From: Poriferisodalis sp965203655
Lineage (GTDB): Bacteria > Actinomycetota > Acidimicrobiia > Acidimicrobiales > Poriferisodalaceae
Assembly: GCF_965203655.1 (NCBI RefSeq)
Contig: NZ_CBDBDD010000009.1
Location: 744,001-808,000, forward strand
Direction of reading: 5' to 3'
Length of the DNA stretch: 64,000 bases
The notes beneath the pieces are model-generated. The model searched no databases, was not told the origin of the DNA, and saw only the letters and a program-made list of their open reading frames with translations. Of the stretch, positions 43,113-51,358 are shown piece after piece. Each line of letters opens with the position of its first letter. The first letter of the stretch is position 1. A program made the position numbers and the translations under genes.

Positions 43113-43183
43113 TAGTTGAGAAGAAGCAGCCCGGTTGCGGTATGCAGTGCGATGTGAGTCGAGTGGCGAATCACGCAGAACAT
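43112..43183 (-). CDS. leuL: leu operon leader peptide
   Basis: A 23-codon frame (ATG 43183, TAG 43112-43114) beginning MFCVIRHSTH and ending TGLLLLN. Four consecutive Leu codons (CTG CTT CTT CTC) stand just before the stop. The stop abuts a strong hairpin, and a terminator follows before leuA. This is the classical layout of ribosome-mediated leucine attenuation and is known upstream of leuA in actinobacteria. Confidence 0.85.
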   Translation of the reverse strand: MFCVIRHSTHIALHTATGLLLLN

Positions 43184-43238
43184 GCTACCAGACGGCTCCG
43201 CGGGCCAGTAGTGCGTTCGCTGGGAGGGCGGATGAGCC

Positions 43239-45341
43239 TCAGGCGCGGCGCTCGGCGTGGCGGGCCAGCAGGACTGCGTGCAGGTCCGTGCCGCGGTACT
43301 GGGTCCACTCGCCGTCGCTGCCCAGCTCCCACCGTGCGATGCCGTCGTCGAGGTACATGTCGGTGAGCTCGGTGAGCTCGTCGGCGATGGCCGGGGATTC
43401 CACGGGCGCCAGCGCCTCCACGCGGTAGCGCAGGTTGCGCGGCATCGCATCGGCCGAGCCCAGCAGGATCGTGTGGCCCCGTTCGGCGTTGCCGAAGCGG
43501 TACACCCGGCTGTGCTCGAGGAAGCGGCCCACGATGCTGCGCACCGAGATGTTCTCGCTCACGCCCTCGATCCCGGGAACCAAGCAGCAGATGCCCCGCA
43601 CGACGAGATCGATGCGGCAGCCTGCCTGCGATGCCTCGTACAGCGCGTCGATCACCTCGTTGTCGACGATGGCGTTCATCTTCATGAAGATGTGACCGTC
43701 GGTGTGCGCCGCCTCGGCTGCGATGTGCTTGACCAGCGATTGGCCGAGGCTGTGCGGTGCCACGGCCAGCTTGCGGTAGTCCGTCTTGCGGCTGTAGCCG
43801 GTGAGCGAGTTGAACAGTCCGGCGACGTCTGCGGCAAAGTCCTCGTCGCGGGTCAGCAGCCCGAGGTCCTCGTAGATGCGTGCAGTGTCGGCGTTGAAAT
43901 TGCCGGTGCCGATAAAGCAGTAGTGGGCGATGCCGAGGCTCTCGCGCCGCACCACCATCGCCAGCTTGCAGTGGGTCTTCAGCCCGACCACGCCGTAGGC
44001 GACGTGCACGCCGGCGCGCTCAAGTATCCGTGCCCATTCGATGTTGGCGTGCTCGTCGAAGCGCGCCTTCAGCTCGACGACCACCACCACTTGCTTGCCG
44101 CGCTCAGCCGCACGGATGAGCGAGTCGACCAGACGCGTCCGCTCCGACGTGCGGTACATCGTCATCTTGATGGCGAGCACATCTGGGTCGTCGGCGGCCT
44201 GGCGGATGAAGGTGTCGAGACTGGTGTTGAACGATTCGTACGGCAGGTGCACCAGCACGTCCTGCCGCTTGAGCACATCGAAGAAGTCGACGCCGGTCTC
44301 GGGCTCCTCCGGAGTGCCGCGACCGCTTCCGGTGCCCGACGCCAGCAGCGCCGCGCTGTCGGTTGCTGCCCGCAGCGGCAGCGGCGTGCGCGGGTTGTGC
44401 GGCGGTGTCTTGAGATCATCCCGGTCGATGTCATAGAGCTCGAACAGGTCGGTCAGGCCCAGCAGCCCGCACGAGGTGTAGACGTCGTCGTGGGTCAGCT
44501 TCAGCTCACGAGTGAGCATGTCCAGGGCGTCGCTGCCGAGATCCGGTGCGGCTTCGAGACGCACCGCACCGCCGAAGCGACGCTGGCGCAGCTCCAGCTC
44601 GAGGTGCTTGAGCAGGTCGTCGGTCTCGGTGTCGTCGATGTCGAGGTCCGCGTCGCGGGTGACCCGGAACATGCTGTGGCTGAGCAGCTTCACGCCCGGG
44701 AACAGCTCGTCAAGATGCCCCGAGATGACCGACTCGAGCGTGATGAAGCGATGCGCATCGGGCAGCGCCAGAAAGCGCGGCAGGATCGGCGGCACTTTCA
44801 CCCGGGCGAATGAGGGTCCGCTGCGGGAGTGCTCGACGAACACGGCGAGGTTCAGCGACAGGTCCGAGATGTAGGGAAACGGATGAGCCGGGTCCACTGC
44901 GAGCGGTGTCAGCACCGGGAAGACCTGCTCACGGAAGAGGTCAGCTACCCATGCCCGGCCGGTGTCATCAAGATCGTCGGGTTCGACGAAGGAGATGCCT
45001 TCAGCGGCGAGCGCGGGTCGCAGATCCTCTTCGAACAGCGACGACGCGTCCAGCAGCTGCTCGGCCGCTGCGGCGCGAATGCCCTTGAGCTGAGCTCGGG
45101 GTGTCAGGCCGTCAGGACCGGCCCGGCGCACCCCGGCGTCGATGGAGTCGAGCACCGTCGGCACCCGGACTTGGAAGAACTCGTCGAGATTCGAGGCGTG
45201 GATCGCCACGAACTTGATCCGCTCCAGCAGCGGGAGCTCTTCGTCGCGCGCCAGCGCCAGCACGCGGTGGTTGAAGTCCAGCCAGGACAACTCTCGATTG
45301 AGGTAGCGATGAGAGGATCGGGCCCCGTTGGCGGCGGACAT
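43239..45341 (-). CDS. ppk: Polyphosphate kinase 1
   Basis: PPK1 of 700 residues, making polyphosphate from ATP. RYLNRELSWLDFNHRVLALA opens the N-domain, with the head domain HASNLDEFFQVRVPTVLD region next. YESFNTSLDTFIRQAADDPDVLAIKMTMYRTS, VVVVELKARFDEHANIEWARILERAGVHVAYG and KTHCKLAMVVRRE (with the autophosphorylated His) follow. The C-terminal domain has FIGTGNFNADTARIYEDLGLLT and HIFMKMNAIVD. Its upstream gap (45342-45554) contains alternative hairpins and three DnaA-box-like sites. The leu leader lies 55 bases beyond its stop. Confidence 0.95.
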   Translation of the reverse strand: MSAANGARSSHRYLNRELSWLDFNHRVLALARDEELPLLERIKFVAIHASNLDEFFQVRVPTVLDSIDAGVRRAGPDGLTPRAQLKGIRAAAAEQLLDASSLFEEDLRPALAAEGISFVEPDDLDDTGRAWVADLFREQVFPVLTPLAVDPAHPFPYISDLSLNLAVFVEHSRSGPSFARVKVPPILPRFLALPDAHRFITLESVISGHLDELFPGVKLLSHSMFRVTRDADLDIDDTETDDLLKHLELELRQRRFGGAVRLEAAPDLGSDALDMLTRELKLTHDDVYTSCGLLGLTDLFELYDIDRDDLKTPPHNPRTPLPLRAATDSAALLASGTGSGRGTPEEPETGVDFFDVLKRQDVLVHLPYESFNTSLDTFIRQAADDPDVLAIKMTMYRTSERTRLVDSLIRAAERGKQVVVVVELKARFDEHANIEWARILERAGVHVAYGVVGLKTHCKLAMVVRRESLGIAHYCFIGTGNFNADTARIYEDLGLLTRDEDFAADVAGLFNSLTGYSRKTDYRKLAVAPHSLGQSLVKHIAAEAAHTDGHIFMKMNAIVDNEVIDALYEASQAGCRIDLVVRGICCLVPGIEGVSENISVRSIVGRFLEHSRVYRFGNAERGHTILLGSADAMPRNLRYRVEALAPVESPAIADELTELTDMYLDDGIARWELGSDGEWTQYRGTDLHAVLLARHAERRA

Positions 45342-45370
45342 GACGGTTCCAGGCCCCCCGTGCGTTCACC

Positions 45371-45404
45371 GCAAGGCGCTATGGGGGCGACACGCCTTGC
45401 CCCC
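45371..45404 (-). promoter_or_regulatory. Mutually exclusive hairpins in the ppk leader
   Basis: GCAAGGCG (45371-45378) can pair with CGCCTTGC (45393-45400). Alternatively GGGGGC (45383-45388) can pair with GCCCCC (45399-45404). The two stems share bases and cannot form together. They lie 30-63 bases upstream of the ppk start, so a leader switch is possible but untested. Confidence 0.35.
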
Positions 45405-45427
45405 GTGAGAGTACGCAACCGGCGCCG

Positions 45428-45525
45428 CTGTCCACAAGGGGCGACTGGATCGGCGAGATTCCAGGCGATCCGTCGCCGATCGCTGTGGACAACGTGTGTG
45501 CGGCGGCGCCGTGATTTGTGGACAG
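45428..45525. promoter_or_regulatory. Three DnaA-box-like sites
   Basis: TGTGGACAA at 45484-45492 is an exact complement of the actinobacterial DnaA box TTGTCCACA. CTGTCCACA (45428-45436) and TGTGGACAG (45517-45525) each differ from it by one base. All three fall within 98 bases of the non-coding gap between ppk and the thiolase gene. No dnaA or dnaN gene is present, so this is not the usual origin layout. Confidence 0.45.
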
Positions 45526-45554
45526 CGGCTGCGGCGACGCCGGCCGGTTCTGCC

Positions 45555-47048
45555 TCAGGCCGGTGCGAATTCGAAGTCGTTGTTGACCGAGACGTCGGTG
45601 CCGATGAACTCGGTCTGGGTCATTTCGTCCATGACTGCCGGATCGGCGCAGCGGGCCCACTGGCGGCCGTTCGGCGTCCGGACTGACGCCAGCGCCACTT
45701 CGGGTCCGAATTCGCCGCTGGGCGTCCTGCCGTGCATCACGGTGTAGGCCTCGATGGTGGCGTCGCCGGTGTAGTCGGCATCAAGCTCAACAGCGGGGAA
45801 CCGGTCGATCTCGTCCTGGCAGTTCTGATGGCGGAAGCCGCCTTCGGACGGCTCAGTGGAGTACACGCCGAAGGCGTGCTTGGTGAGGTACCCGCCGTTG
45901 GCCGAGCACAAACCGACGGAGCCGGGGTTCTCCCGGAGCTTGCCTGCCATCGTGGCGATGGAATGGGTGACGTAGTTGTTGAGCGGACCGCCGGCGAAGG
46001 TGAGACCGCCCGTGAGCGTCAGTTCGCGGTCGAGACCCAAACCGAGTTCGGTGGCCGCGATCTGCACCGCCGAGGGGAAGCACGAGTACAGGTCGACGTA
46101 GTCGATGTCGTCGGTGCCCACGCCGGCCAGCTCCATCGCCCGGCGGCCGGCCACGCGGACGGCGGGCGAGCTGTGCAGGTCGCCGCGGTTGGACACGTAG
46201 TCGGTGTCGCGGCCGTCGGTGCCCGAATGCGGGAACACCCAGCGGTCGCGTGGCACGCCCGCAGCGGCAGCGGCTTCGGCCGAGCACACGATGAGCGCCG
46301 CAGCCAGGTCCAGGTCCCAGTTGGAGTTCATGGCCTTGGTGTAGGGGAATCCCACCAGCCGGTTGGCGGGGCTGGGATCGCGGATCTCCTCTGCGGTCAT
46401 GGGAGTGCGAACCCAGGCGTAGGGATTCGCTACGGCAGCCCGGTTGAACTTCTCCCACATCGCGGCTAGGCGATCGCGGTGCGCGTCCATCGTCTCGCCC
46501 CTCGACGCCCGGAACGCCGACTCGAAGACCGGGTACAGGTTGATGGGCATCGACAGGCCGCGTTCGAGCTCGACCTTGTTGTTCATGACGACGTCCACGC
46601 CGAGGACTTCGTCAGGAGTGGCGTCGGGCTGATCGGTGTAGGGGATGCGCTCGTTGCGGCGACGGGCCCGGCGCCGGCTCCAGATTCCCTCTGCGCCGGC
46701 GATCAGCACCACGTCGGCCTGCCCGGCGGTGATGCGTTTGCACGCTTCGTTGACGAGCGACTGGGGTGTGTTGCCGCCGTCGGTGGACAGCCCGGTCTGT
46801 GCACCGGAGCCGAAGCGGGCGTTGAGCAATGCGGCGGGGTCGGTGTAGGGCCACGCCCCCCTGATGACCCAGGTGTGGGTGGCGCGGGCTGCCAGACCGG
46901 GCGCGCTGGCATCGTCGAGGGCCGCTGCCAGCGCCTCGCCCATCATCGCCACGGGTTCGAGCGCTTCGACGGGGTTGTCGGGACGCTGCTTGAACTGTCC
47001 AGCGCCGACGAGAACCGGGGTGCGCGGGTCGATCTTGAGTTCTGCCAT
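45555..47048 (-). CDS. Acetyl-CoA acetyltransferase/thiolase-like protein
   Basis: Thiolase-superfamily protein of 497 residues starting at ATG 47048. PVLVGAGQFKQRPDNPVEALEPVAMMGEAL is typical of the actinobacterial SCP-x-like acetyltransferases. GGNTPQSLVNEACKRITAGQADVVLIAGAEG holds the first active-site region, where the classical nucleophile Cys position reads Gly-Asn-Thr-Pro, so condensing ability is uncertain. DLYSCFPSAVQIAATELGL and GGLTFAGGPLNNYVTHSIATM follow, and the roughly 90 C-terminal residues form an extra OB-like domain. Probably involved in lipid or steroid degradation. A run of 16 C residues (its strand) lies 20 bases upstream of the start. Confidence 0.8.
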   Translation of the reverse strand: MAELKIDPRTPVLVGAGQFKQRPDNPVEALEPVAMMGEALAAALDDASAPGLAARATHTWVIRGAWPYTDPAALLNARFGSGAQTGLSTDGGNTPQSLVNEACKRITAGQADVVLIAGAEGIWSRRRARRRNERIPYTDQPDATPDEVLGVDVVMNNKVELERGLSMPINLYPVFESAFRASRGETMDAHRDRLAAMWEKFNRAAVANPYAWVRTPMTAEEIRDPSPANRLVGFPYTKAMNSNWDLDLAAALIVCSAEAAAAAGVPRDRWVFPHSGTDGRDTDYVSNRGDLHSSPAVRVAGRRAMELAGVGTDDIDYVDLYSCFPSAVQIAATELGLGLDRELTLTGGLTFAGGPLNNYVTHSIATMAGKLRENPGSVGLCSANGGYLTKHAFGVYSTEPSEGGFRHQNCQDEIDRFPAVELDADYTGDATIEAYTVMHGRTPSGEFGPEVALASVRTPNGRQWARCADPAVMDEMTQTEFIGTDVSVNNDFEFAPA

Positions 47049-47068
47049 GGCGAGTGAGCCTTGTCGTC

Positions 47069-47084
47069 GGGGGGGGGGGGGGGG
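47069..47084 (+). repeat. 16-base G homopolymer
   Basis: An uninterrupted run of 16 G residues on the given strand, located between the thiolase start (47048, minus strand) and the divergent J-domain gene. It is by far the longest homopolymer in the window. It lies where a promoter spacer or leader would be, so length changes could alter expression, or it may be a sequencing or assembly artefact. Confidence 0.9.
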
Positions 47085-47260
47085 ACGGGACGCGACGATA
47101 GCGAACGGGGTTCTGGTCATTCCGGGCTGGTAGTTCCGGCCGGCCTGCGTGATCGTCGATGGCCCAGGTGTCGCCGGCGAGACCGGTCTGCGTGCCCCCG
47201 ATTCGATCGGCGACGTGGCGTCGGACGGGCGGCAGTAGCGTCGCACGCGGGAGGCAGCCG

Positions 47261-47995
47261 GTGGCCCGATTGCCCGATCACTACGCAGCGCTCGGCGTAC
47301 GCCCCGACGCCGATGCCGCGGAAATCCGGCGCGCGTGGATCAGGGCGGCTCGCGCGAACCATCCCGACCGCCGGGGCGAGGTCACCGAGGCGCAGACCGA
47401 GCGTTCTGACCGGCGCATGCGTGCAGTCAACGAGGCTTGGCGGGTGCTGGGACGGGTCGAGTCGCGCCGCCTGTACGACGAGGAGCGGGCCGCCGCCGCA
47501 CCGCAGTCCCCACCGCCGGCACCCGCCGCCAGGCCTGCCGGGTCGGGCGGCCCTGCCGCCCAGCCGGGCGCGCCCGGTGACCACGATTTTGACGAGGACT
47601 TCGGAACCACCTCAGAACCCGGGGGGCCAGGGGGCTTCGTCGTGCGGCACCGCAGCGCCGCGCTGATGATCCGGGTGCTGCCATGGGCAACCATCGCCGT
47701 GGTGGGCATGGTGATCTTCGTGGCCAGCGCCTACATGAGCGCCGATCCCGACGCCGAACCGTCCAACGTCGCCGCCCTCGAGGTGGGGGAGTGCTTCTGG
47801 GAGGCGCCCAATGGCACGCTGCGCACGGTGGACTGTGATTGGCCGCAGAACGATGGCGTGCTCGACCAGATCATCACAACGTCCGCCAGCGACCGCTGCC
47901 GTCATCCTGATGCCGTCGCCCATCCAGCCCCGATCGCTGGCCGCCGCCTGTGCTTGGTGCCCGTGGACCGCTGGGAGCCGCCTGCTGCGGAGTAG
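47261..47995 (+). CDS. J-domain protein with a C-terminal membrane anchor
   Basis: A 244-residue protein from GTG 47261, with GGGAGG upstream. Residues 6-70 form a DnaJ domain (HYAALGVRPDADAAEIRRAW, HPD at 34-36, VNEAWRVLGRVESRRLYDEE). A Pro/Ala/Gly-rich linker follows, then a transmembrane helix near residues 130-155 (MIRVLPWATIAVVGMVIFVAS). The remaining roughly 85 residues would be extracytoplasmic, with four Cys (GECFW, VDCDW, DRCRH, LCLVP). The J-domain would recruit DnaK at the membrane. It lacks the Gly/Phe and zinc-finger regions of DnaJ proper. Confidence 0.8.
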   Translation: MARLPDHYAALGVRPDADAAEIRRAWIRAARANHPDRRGEVTEAQTERSDRRMRAVNEAWRVLGRVESRRLYDEERAAAAPQSPPPAPAARPAGSGGPAAQPGAPGDHDFDEDFGTTSEPGGPGGFVVRHRSAALMIRVLPWATIAVVGMVIFVASAYMSADPDAEPSNVAALEVGECFWEAPNGTLRTVDCDWPQNDGVLDQIITTSASDRCRHPDAVAHPAPIAGRRLCLVPVDRWEPPAAE

Positions 47996-48001
47996 CGGCT
48001 G

Positions 48002-48847
48002 TCAGTCGTGCTCGGTGAGCATGAGACGCACGCCCAGGTTGTTCTCCGGTGGCACGATGAACATGGCGTCCTGCTGTTCGCCGCCGCCGCACACGCCTAC
48101 CCGTTGCGCGCCGGGGACGAGGCCGGGGTCGTCGAGCTGGAAGTGCAGGAGCTGCAGGCGGCCGGGCCGGTTGCCCATCCAGTGGGCCAGGTTGGCGTCG
48201 GTCGGCTGGATGAGCTTGAGGTTCCACGGGCCTGAGCGCAGGTCCACTCCGGTTCCGACCTTGGGGTCTTTCCACTCGTCGGTCTGCTCCATGCCCAGCG
48301 GTCCTCGAAACAGCGCGGCTGCGGCTTGTACATCGGACGTCAAGTGGACCACGGTCGCCAACGATGTGGACCGCCCGTGGCGAGTGGGCGGCAGGGGCGG
48401 GGCGTCATCCCAGCCTTCGCCGCCCGCCCAGGCGATCTGGATGACCATGCCCCAGCTGTCCTTGGGATGGAGGAACGCCTCCTTCCACAGCGGATTCTCC
48501 TCGTTGACCCCGATGACGTTGTAGCCGGCGTCGCCGAGCGCTCCGACGGTGTCGGCGAAGTCGGGCGTCTTGAAGGTGAAGTGGTGCGGGCCGGGGCCGT
48601 TGCGGGCCAGGAAGCGGTGCAGGAAATCGCTGCCCGGGTGCTCGACCGGCTCGAGAATCTCGACCCTGGCACCGCCGTCGAACGACACCTGGCAGAAGTA
48701 GAAGTCGTCGCCGGCCTGGGATGCCGGGTCGTTGTCGGGGCCGCCGATCCAGCGACCGCCCAAGTCGCGGCTGTAGCGGATCACGTTGTCCCAGGCGCGT
48801 TCGCTGACCACGGCGACGTGGTCCATGACGAGAGTCTCGGTCGGCAT
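48002..48847 (-). CDS. Two-domain VOC family protein
   Basis: A 281-residue vicinal-oxygen-chelate protein with two glyoxalase-like modules. The first begins MDHVAVVSERAWDNVIRYSRDLGG with a potential metal His, and contains GPGPHHFTFKTPDFADTVGALGDAGY. The second begins ATVVHLTSDVQAAAALFRGPLG near residue 165. The order resembles ring-cleavage dioxygenase or isomerase relatives, but no activity can be assigned. It is 11 bases downstream of the sulfatase gene, at the end of an LLM-SDR-sulfatase-VOC operon. Confidence 0.75.
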   Translation of the reverse strand: MPTETLVMDHVAVVSERAWDNVIRYSRDLGGRWIGGPDNDPASQAGDDFYFCQVSFDGGARVEILEPVEHPGSDFLHRFLARNGPGPHHFTFKTPDFADTVGALGDAGYNVIGVNEENPLWKEAFLHPKDSWGMVIQIAWAGGEGWDDAPPLPPTRHGRSTSLATVVHLTSDVQAAAALFRGPLGMEQTDEWKDPKVGTGVDLRSGPWNLKLIQPTDANLAHWMGNRPGRLQLLHFQLDDPGLVPGAQRVGVCGGGEQQDAMFIVPPENNLGVRLMLTEHD

Positions 48848-48858
48848 GGCGTCGCAGG

Positions 48859-50484
48859 CTATGCCCGAAAGGACGACTCGCTCCCGTTGGGCGAGGCAGG
48901 GGGCGCGTGCACGGGCATGCCGCGGGCGATGTCGTCGGCCTCCATCAGAGCAGCAGCCAGCCGTTCGTACATCTCGGCACGACGTGCCGGGTCGCTGTGG
49001 CCGAGCGGGGCCACCTCGTCGGGATCGGCCGCTGTGTCGAAGAGCTGCTCGGAGCCATCGCTGTGGCGGGTGAGGCGCAGATCCGCGGTGACGAGCGTGC
49101 GGGTCTTCACTGGGGTCAGGATGTCCAAGGTGAGCGCTCCGGGGAAATCGTCTTCGATGAGCACGTCGTCACGCACAGACGCCGCGGGGTCGTCCAGGAT
49201 GGGCACGAGGCTGCGGCCTCCGATGCCGTCGTAGCCGGGCAGATCGGCAAGCTCCAGCAGCGTCGGCCCCAAGTCGATGCTGCCGGCCAGCGATTGGGTG
49301 CGGTCCGGCGAGCGCCGCGGGTCGACAATGACATACGGCACTGCAAGGGTGCCGCGGTAGTGCATGAAGCCCTTCAGCATCAGCCCGTGGTCGCCCATCA
49401 TGTCGCCGTGGTCGCTGGTGAACACGATGATGGTGTTGCCGACCTGACCGAGCCGCTCGAGCGCAGCCAGGATCTGGCCGATGCCGTCATCGATCATCTC
49501 GATCATCCCGTAGGTGGCCGCCAGCGCCTCCCGCAGCATCTGGTGGTCGCCTGCCACGCCGCAGGGCGTGACCCAGCCGCGCTGTTTGCTCGGGTGTAGC
49601 TGGCTGATGTGCTGCACATATTGAGGGGCACCCTTCAAGTCGTCGTCGACTGAGACGGGAACTTCCATGTCGTCGGGACGGTGGCGGTCGAACCACTCGC
49701 CGGGCGGCGTCATCGGGTGGTGCGGGTCGGGAAAGGAGGCCCACGCCAGCCACGGTCCGCCTTGGGTGGCAGCGTCTTCGATGAAGGCGATCGTGCGCTC
49801 GGTGACGAACGTCGTGGAGTGCAGCTCCGGCCCGTAGGGCGGTTCGTACACCTGCCACCAGCGTTCCGAGCGGCGGCGGGCCGGTGACTCGGCGGTCAAC
49901 GGCACCATGAGGTCTTCGAGGCGGCCTCCGCGATCGAGTGCCCACAGCAGATGGTGACCGCTGACCCGTGCGCCGTGGTCGATGGCCAGCTCGACGTGTT
50001 CGAATCCGTAGAAGCTGTCGGGGAACTCGGGCGCTCCGTTCACGTAGCGCTCTGCATCTTCGAGCGTGTCCCAGCCCGCCGGCCAGTACTGGTCGACGGC
50101 GCCGGCGGGCGCACCTGTCGGTAACACCGCGTTACGAGACATTCCGTGCTGCAGGTGCGACTTGCCGATGAGCGCTGTGCGGTAGCCCGCCGCCCGGAAC
50201 TGCCGGACGTGGGTGTTGGCGCCCGGCTCGAGCGACCGGTCGTTGAAGACCACGCCGTGCGCGCTGGGCATGCGTCCGGTCATGATCGTGGAGCGGTTCG
50301 GCATGCAAATCGGATTGGCCACCCAGGCGTTGTCGAACACCATTCCCCGGGCCGCCAGCGCGTCGAGGTTGGGTGTGCGCACCACCTCGTTGCCGCCGAA
50401 GCCGGTGTGATCGGCGCGCTGCTGGTCGGTGATGATGAACAGCACATTCGGCTGCGCCGGAGCGCCGTTGGTGGTTGCGGTCAT
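48859..50484 (-). CDS. Arylsulfatase-type sulfatase (Cys-type)
   Basis: A 541-residue sulfatase. NVLFIITDQQRADHTGFGG holds the first metal Asp, and C60-M-P-N-R64 (ICMPNRSTIMTGRMPSAHG) is the formylglycine motif CxPxR, which needs a maturase encoded elsewhere. TALIGKSHLQ gives the next Lys/His, and FTSDHGDMMGDHGLMLKG the C-terminal metal Asp-His pair. No signal peptide is evident, so it may act inside the cell. It probably hydrolyses sulfate, or possibly phosphonate or choline, esters. It follows an SDR gene by 55 bases and precedes the VOC gene. Confidence 0.87.
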   Translation of the reverse strand: MTATTNGAPAQPNVLFIITDQQRADHTGFGGNEVVRTPNLDALAARGMVFDNAWVANPICMPNRSTIMTGRMPSAHGVVFNDRSLEPGANTHVRQFRAAGYRTALIGKSHLQHGMSRNAVLPTGAPAGAVDQYWPAGWDTLEDAERYVNGAPEFPDSFYGFEHVELAIDHGARVSGHHLLWALDRGGRLEDLMVPLTAESPARRRSERWWQVYEPPYGPELHSTTFVTERTIAFIEDAATQGGPWLAWASFPDPHHPMTPPGEWFDRHRPDDMEVPVSVDDDLKGAPQYVQHISQLHPSKQRGWVTPCGVAGDHQMLREALAATYGMIEMIDDGIGQILAALERLGQVGNTIIVFTSDHGDMMGDHGLMLKGFMHYRGTLAVPYVIVDPRRSPDRTQSLAGSIDLGPTLLELADLPGYDGIGGRSLVPILDDPAASVRDDVLIEDDFPGALTLDILTPVKTRTLVTADLRLTRHSDGSEQLFDTAADPDEVAPLGHSDPARRAEMYERLAAALMEADDIARGMPVHAPPASPNGSESSFRA

Positions 50485-50539
50485 GGCGATCTCCCGTCGA
50501 TGGTGTGGGCGGCGGAGTGGCCGGGGCGGCGCAGGCGGC

Positions 50540-51298
50540 TCAACCGAAGTTCATGGCGGCTGGGTTGCCGCCGTCGACCACCACGGTCTGGCCGGTGATC
50601 GATTCGGCCTCGCACAGCATCACCGTGGCGTTGGCGATGTCGATCGGGCTGCCTACCTGGCCGAGCAGCGACGCACGACGAGCCCCTTCGGAGATCTCGT
50701 CGGGCAGGCGAGCCGCCATGCGGGTGCCTTCCACCAGGCCCGGCGCAACGCAGTTCACCGTGACCGAAGGCGACATCGCCACGGCTAGGCAATGGGTGAG
50801 GTGGATGAGGGCAGCCTTGGAGCAGCTGTAGGCGATGCTGCTCGATCCGGGGAACAGACCGCCCACCGAGGCGATGTTGACGACACGCCCGCCGCCGTCG
50901 GCAGCCAGCAGCTCAGCCAGCGCCCGCGTCAGCAGGTAGGGGCCGCGCAGGTTGGTCTCCTGCACCCGGTCCCAAGTCGCAGAGTCGAGCGTCTCGAGGT
51001 TTCTGAATGGGATGCCGATGTTCCATGCCGCGTTGTTGACCAGCACGTCGCAGCGGCCGTGCTCGGCGATTGCAGCGGCCGCAGCATCGATCGAGGCCTC
51101 GTCGCGCTGGTCGAGCTGCAGCACATCGGCAGAACGGCCTGCGGCGCGCACCAGATCGGCACTCGTGTTCGCACGTTCGAGGTCGCCCACGTAGGTCACG
51201 ATCACGTCAGAGCCGGCCGCGGCCAGCGCTTCGCAGATCGCACGCCCGATGTCGCCGGAACCCCCGGTGACGACAGCCAGTCTTCCTGTCAGATCCAT
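50540..51298 (-). CDS. SDR family oxidoreductase
   Basis: Classical short-chain dehydrogenase of 252 residues. AVVTGGSGDIGRAI is the nucleotide-binding loop (GGSGDIG), with an NNAAWN variant of NNAG near residue 90. NIASVGGLFPGSSSIAYSCSKAAL provides the catalytic Ser, Tyr and Lys (YSCSK), then NCVAPGLVEGT and GQTVVVDGGNP. It likely oxidises a sugar or hydroxylated compound. Its position between an LLM flavoprotein and a sulfatase suggests one breakdown route for a sulfated compound, which is inference. Confidence 0.85.
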   Translation of the reverse strand: MDLTGRLAVVTGGSGDIGRAICEALAAAGSDVIVTYVGDLERANTSADLVRAAGRSADVLQLDQRDEASIDAAAAAIAEHGRCDVLVNNAAWNIGIPFRNLETLDSATWDRVQETNLRGPYLLTRALAELLAADGGGRVVNIASVGGLFPGSSSIAYSCSKAALIHLTHCLAVAMSPSVTVNCVAPGLVEGTRMAARLPDEISEGARRASLLGQVGSPIDIANATVMLCEAESITGQTVVVDGGNPAAMNFG

Positions 51299-51358
51299 GT
51301 TCGGTTGCCTTTCGATCAGCGTTTTGCGCCGTTCAGTGCCCTGGACAGTTCCGCCCGC

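Noticed and set aside
45428..45525. Chromosomal replication origin
   Set aside because: Only three DnaA-box-like sites and no dnaA, dnaN or AT-rich unwinding region nearby; kept only as a DnaA-binding candidate.
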